From positions 1 through 9,905 of the forward strand of contig JAHFRO010000081.1 in assembly GCA_023266245.1 (NCBI GenBank): 9,905 nucleotides of DNA, read 5' to 3'. The notes below the pieces were generated by a model, which did not search any database, was not told the DNA's origin, and worked only from the letters and a program-made list of their open reading frames with translations. Every line of letters starts with the position of its first letter. Position 1 is the first letter of the stretch. Shown piece by piece: positions 7,573 through 9,905 of the stretch. Both the position numbers and the translations under genes were made by a program. The stretch comes from Betaproteobacteria bacterium. GTDB lineage: Bacteria; Pseudomonadota; Gammaproteobacteria; Burkholderiales; SG8-41.

Positions 7573-8271
7573 ATGATCCCCTGGCTTGCCGCCGGCGACC
7601 GTTTCCCTCCGGTCGAGCGCGCGCTCGCCGAGCCGAACGGCCTGCTCGCCGCCGGCGGCGACCTGTCGGCTGCACGCCTGACCGAGGCCTACCGCAACGG
7701 CATCTTTCCGTGGTACAGCGAAGGCCAGCCGGTGCTGTGGTGGAGCCCCGATCCGCGCATGGTGCTGTTCCCCCCCGAACTGAAGCTTTCGCGCTCGCTC
7801 AGGAAGCGCCTCAAGCGGCACGACTACGAAGTCCGCGCCGACACGCGCTTCGAGGAAGTGATGCGCGAGTGCGCCGCGCCGCGCGAGGGCCAGTCGGGCA
7901 CCTGGATCACGGAGGACATGATCGCGGCCTACACCGCGCTGCACCGGGCGGGGCGCGCGCACTCGGTGGAAACCTGGATCGGCGGCGAGCTCGCCGGCGG
8001 GCTCTACGGCGTTGCGCTCGGTCGCATGTTCTACGGCGAGTCGATGTTCACGCGCGCACCCGAAGCCTCCAAGATCGCGCTCGCGACTCTCGTGCGCCAG
8101 CTCGAGCGCTGGGGATATGGCATGATCGACTGCCAGATGCCAACCACGCACCTCGCGCGCTTCGGGGCAAGCGAGATCCCGCGTGCCGAATTTATGCGAA
8201 AGCTCGCGACCTTGGTAAACTATCCGGACACGGCACGGAAGTGGCGCTTGGACGATGACTTATCTGACTGA
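7573..8271 (+). CDS. aat: Leucyl/phenylalanyl-tRNA--protein transferase
   Basis: This cytoplasmic enzyme moves Leu or Phe from aminoacyl-tRNA to proteins with N-terminal Arg or Lys, marking them for ClpS/ClpAP in the bacterial N-degron pathway. It has 232 residues, the normal family length. Family motifs in order: GLLAAGGDL (23-31), NGIFPWY (42-48), WWSPDPR (56-62), GTWIT near 108-112, HSVETW near 130, and GGLYGVALGRMFYGESMF near 139-156. The ATG at 7573 has no Shine-Dalgarno site, but the N-terminus MIPWLA is typical of the family, so the start is sound. Its end overlaps bpt by 17 bases, implying one transcript and coupled translation. Nothing appears broken. Confidence 0.97.
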   Translation: MIPWLAAGDRFPPVERALAEPNGLLAAGGDLSAARLTEAYRNGIFPWYSEGQPVLWWSPDPRMVLFPPELKLSRSLRKRLKRHDYEVRADTRFEEVMRECAAPREGQSGTWITEDMIAAYTALHRAGRAHSVETWIGGELAGGLYGVALGRMFYGESMFTRAPEASKIALATLVRQLERWGYGMIDCQMPTTHLARFGASEIPRAEFMRKLATLVNYPDTARKWRLDDDLSD

Positions 8272-8983
8272 TTTCCCGCTGTCGGTGCTGCAGTTCTATG
8301 CGACTGCGCCCTACCCGTGCAGCTATCTGCCCGACCGCATGGCGCGCTCGCAGGTCGCCACTCCGAGCCATCTCATCGACGGGCCGGTGTACAGCGAGCT
8401 GGTGCGGGCAGGCTTTCGCCGCAGCGGCGCCTTCACCTACCGGCCGCACTGCGACCACTGCCGGGCCTGCGTTCCGGTGCGCATCCTCACCGAGGAGTTC
8501 CAGCCCTCCCGCACCCAGCGCCGCACCTGGAAACGGCACTGCGCGCTCAAGGCCGAGGTGCTGGAGCTCAAGTACAGCCCCGAGCACTACGGGCTGTACC
8601 TGCGCTACCAGTCGCGGCGCCATTCCGGCGGCGGCATGGACCAGGACAGCCGCGAGCAGTACCGGCACTTCCTGCTGCAAAGCAACGTGGATTCGCGGCT
8701 CATCGAGTTCCGCGAAAGCGGCGCGCTGCGCATGGTCTCCATCGTGGACGAGTTGCAGGACGGGCTGTCCTCGGTCTATACCTTTTTCGATCCCGACGTG
8801 GACGGCGCGAGCTTCGGCACCTACAACATCCTGTGGCAGATCGAGCTGTGCCGCCGGCTGGATCTGCCCTATCTCTACCTCGGCTACTGGATCGCGCAGA
8901 GCCGCAAGATGGCCTACAAGATCGAGTTCCAGCCGATGCAGGGACTGACCGACGGCCGCTGGCAGCCGGTCAAGCCAGGATAA
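8255..8983 (+). CDS. bpt: Aspartate/glutamate leucyltransferase (bacterial ATE family)
   Basis: This enzyme transfers Leu from Leu-tRNA to proteins with N-terminal Asp or Glu, feeding the same ClpS/ClpAP pathway as Aat. It has 242 residues, the usual length. The N-terminal ATE domain shows the conserved cysteines C22 (YPCSYLPDR) and C66-x2-C69-x2-C72 (HCDHCRACVP). The C-terminal GNAT-like half holds YTFFDPD, SFGTYNILWQIE and YLYLGYWI..S.KM.YK, ending at QPMQGL..GRW. The ATG lies inside the end of aat in another frame, and no strong ribosome site stands before it, so translation is probably coupled. Some annotation calls this protein arginyl-tRNA-protein transferase; the short bacterial form encoded next to aat is normally Bpt. 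It ends 13 bases before the stop of the convergent transporter gene. Confidence 0.96.
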   Translation: MTYLTDFPLSVLQFYATAPYPCSYLPDRMARSQVATPSHLIDGPVYSELVRAGFRRSGAFTYRPHCDHCRACVPVRILTEEFQPSRTQRRTWKRHCALKAEVLELKYSPEHYGLYLRYQSRRHSGGGMDQDSREQYRHFLLQSNVDSRLIEFRESGALRMVSIVDELQDGLSSVYTFFDPDVDGASFGTYNILWQIELCRRLDLPYLYLGYWIAQSRKMAYKIEFQPMQGLTDGRWQPVKPG

Positions 8984-8996
8984 GCAACCCCCGAAT

Positions 8997-9905
8997 CTAG
9001 GCCCCGGTCGCGGGCGGCGCAGACTGCGCGTCGGCCCCTAGTTGCCGCTCCGTCCACCGGCGCGCGAGGTTGAAGCCGACCGCGAGCAGCGTGGGGCCGA
9101 GGAAGATGCCGACGAAGCCGAAGGCGAGCACTCCCCCGAATACCCCCAGCAACACCAGAGCGAACGGCAGCTTGCTGCCCTGGCTGATGAGCAAGGGCTT
9201 CACGACGTTGTCTATGCCGCTCACCACGAAGAAGCCCCAGATCGCCATGAACACGGCCCAGCCGGGCTGATCCTGGTAGAACAGCCACACCGTGGCGCCG
9301 ACCCAGATCAGCGGCGGCCCCGCCGGCACGATGGACAGGAAGAACGTGAGGAAACCGAGGATCAGCGCACCGGGCACGCCGGCGATGAGAAAGCCGACCG
9401 CCGCCGCAAGCCCTTGCGCGAGGCCGGTGCCGATGATGCCGTAGACCACGCCGTTGATGGTGCCGCCGACGATCTGCAGCAGACCGCCGGAGAGATTGCC
9501 CGCCACGCGCTCCAGCGCATTGCGCAGCGCCTGCGCCAGCGCCGCGCCGTCGCGGTAGAAGAAGAAGCCGATGAAGGCGATCAGCGTGAACTGCAGCACG
9601 CCTTCCCCGACGATGATGCCGGTCTGCACCAGGACCTCGCGCGCCGGCTGGGAGTATCTCTGCAAGGCCTCGGCGAGCTTCGCTTTGCTCCCCGCAAGCT
9701 CGCGCCAGCCCGCGTCGAGCGGCTCCCCGATGAGCGGGATCGAGGCGATCCAGTCCGGCGGCCCCGGCAGCCCTTCCGCGAGCAGCTCGCGCAGGCGCTC
9801 GACGAGGTGCGGCACGTCATCGGCGAAGGTCACGGCTATCACCGCGAGCGGCAGCACCAGGACCAGGATGATGAGCAGGGTCATGGTGAGCGCGGCGAGC
9901 CAGCT
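8997..9905 (-). CDS. AI-2E family transporter, N-terminus beyond the window
   Basis: This is an integral inner-membrane protein of the AI-2E (TqsA/PerM/YdiK) family, with 302 residues visible. The frame is open through the right edge (SWLAALT precedes the first internal Met at 9884). Family members have about 350 residues with an extra N-terminal hydrophobic pair, so roughly 50 residues are missing and the Met at 9884 is not the start. Visible parts: the hydrophobic segment TLLIILVLVLPLAVIAV, a long polar periplasmic or lateral helix region (about 90 residues), then hydrophobic segments including LIAFIGFFFYRDG, VVYGIIGTGLAQGLAAAVGF, GFLTFFLSIVPAGPPLIW, WAVFMAIWGFFVVSGIDNVVKPLLI and VLLGVFGGVLAFGFVGIFLGP. 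The blocks GIDNVVKP and FGFVGIFLGP are family hallmarks. The substrate is unknown for most members, and autoinducer export should not be assumed. No functional link to the neighbours is visible. Confidence 0.93.
   Translation of the reverse strand, partial: SWLAALTMTLLIILVLVLPLAVIAVTFADDVPHLVERLRELLAEGLPGPPDWIASIPLIGEPLDAGWRELAGSKAKLAEALQRYSQPAREVLVQTGIIVGEGVLQFTLIAFIGFFFYRDGAALAQALRNALERVAGNLSGGLLQIVGGTINGVVYGIIGTGLAQGLAAAVGFLIAGVPGALILGFLTFFLSIVPAGPPLIWVGATVWLFYQDQPGWAVFMAIWGFFVVSGIDNVVKPLLISQGSKLPFALVLLGVFGGVLAFGFVGIFLGPTLLAVGFNLARRWTERQLGADAQSAPPATGA

Noticed and set aside
8984..8996. Terminator between bpt and the convergent AI-2E gene
   Set aside because: Only 13 bases separate the two stops, with no inverted repeat in them.

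Overview
The window is high-GC bacterial DNA with the look of a betaproteobacterium. Two things point that way: an aat gene overlapped by bpt (the leucyltransferase pair of the N-degron pathway), and FNR/Anr-type sites TTGAY-N4-ATCAA in the intergenic regions. The assignment to a class is an inference from gene content, not from a phylogenetic marker.

The main object is a minus-strand four-gene operon running from about 6600 down to 281. It encodes a type II DMSO-reductase-family molybdoenzyme: a Tat-exported 1162-residue catalytic subunit, a 375-residue subunit with four Fe-S clusters, a secreted haem-b subunit of the ethylbenzene-dehydrogenase gamma type, and a TorD/NarJ-like assembly chaperone. 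Length and motifs of the first two subunits place the enzyme near the periplasmic nitrite oxidoreductase (NXR) and periplasmic Nar-type nitrate reductase clade. They do not resemble the shorter ethylbenzene, selenate, chlorate or dimethylsulfide enzymes (about 900-980 residues). Nitrate/nitrite is the likeliest substrate, but the direction of catalysis cannot be read from sequence. The operon contains no membrane anchor and no cytochrome c.

Upstream of the operon, on the same strand, is a hemerythrin-domain protein of 200 residues. Both the operon and this gene have an FNR/Anr/Dnr-type palindrome upstream. In each case a plausible -10 element can be placed so that the palindrome is centred at -41.5, the class II activator position. 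The simplest reading is an oxygen- or NO-responsive regulon joining the oxidoreductase and the di-iron protein.

To the right, on the plus strand, aat and bpt overlap and form a housekeeping pair. Convergent to them is an AI-2E-family membrane transporter that runs off the right edge. The left edge holds the last 73 codons of an unrecognised plus-strand gene, convergent with the chaperone gene. The largest gene-free stretch is 7325-7572 (248 bases), which holds the hemerythrin leader, an FNR-type site and the aat promoter region. No tRNA, rRNA, CRISPR, IS element or integrase was seen.
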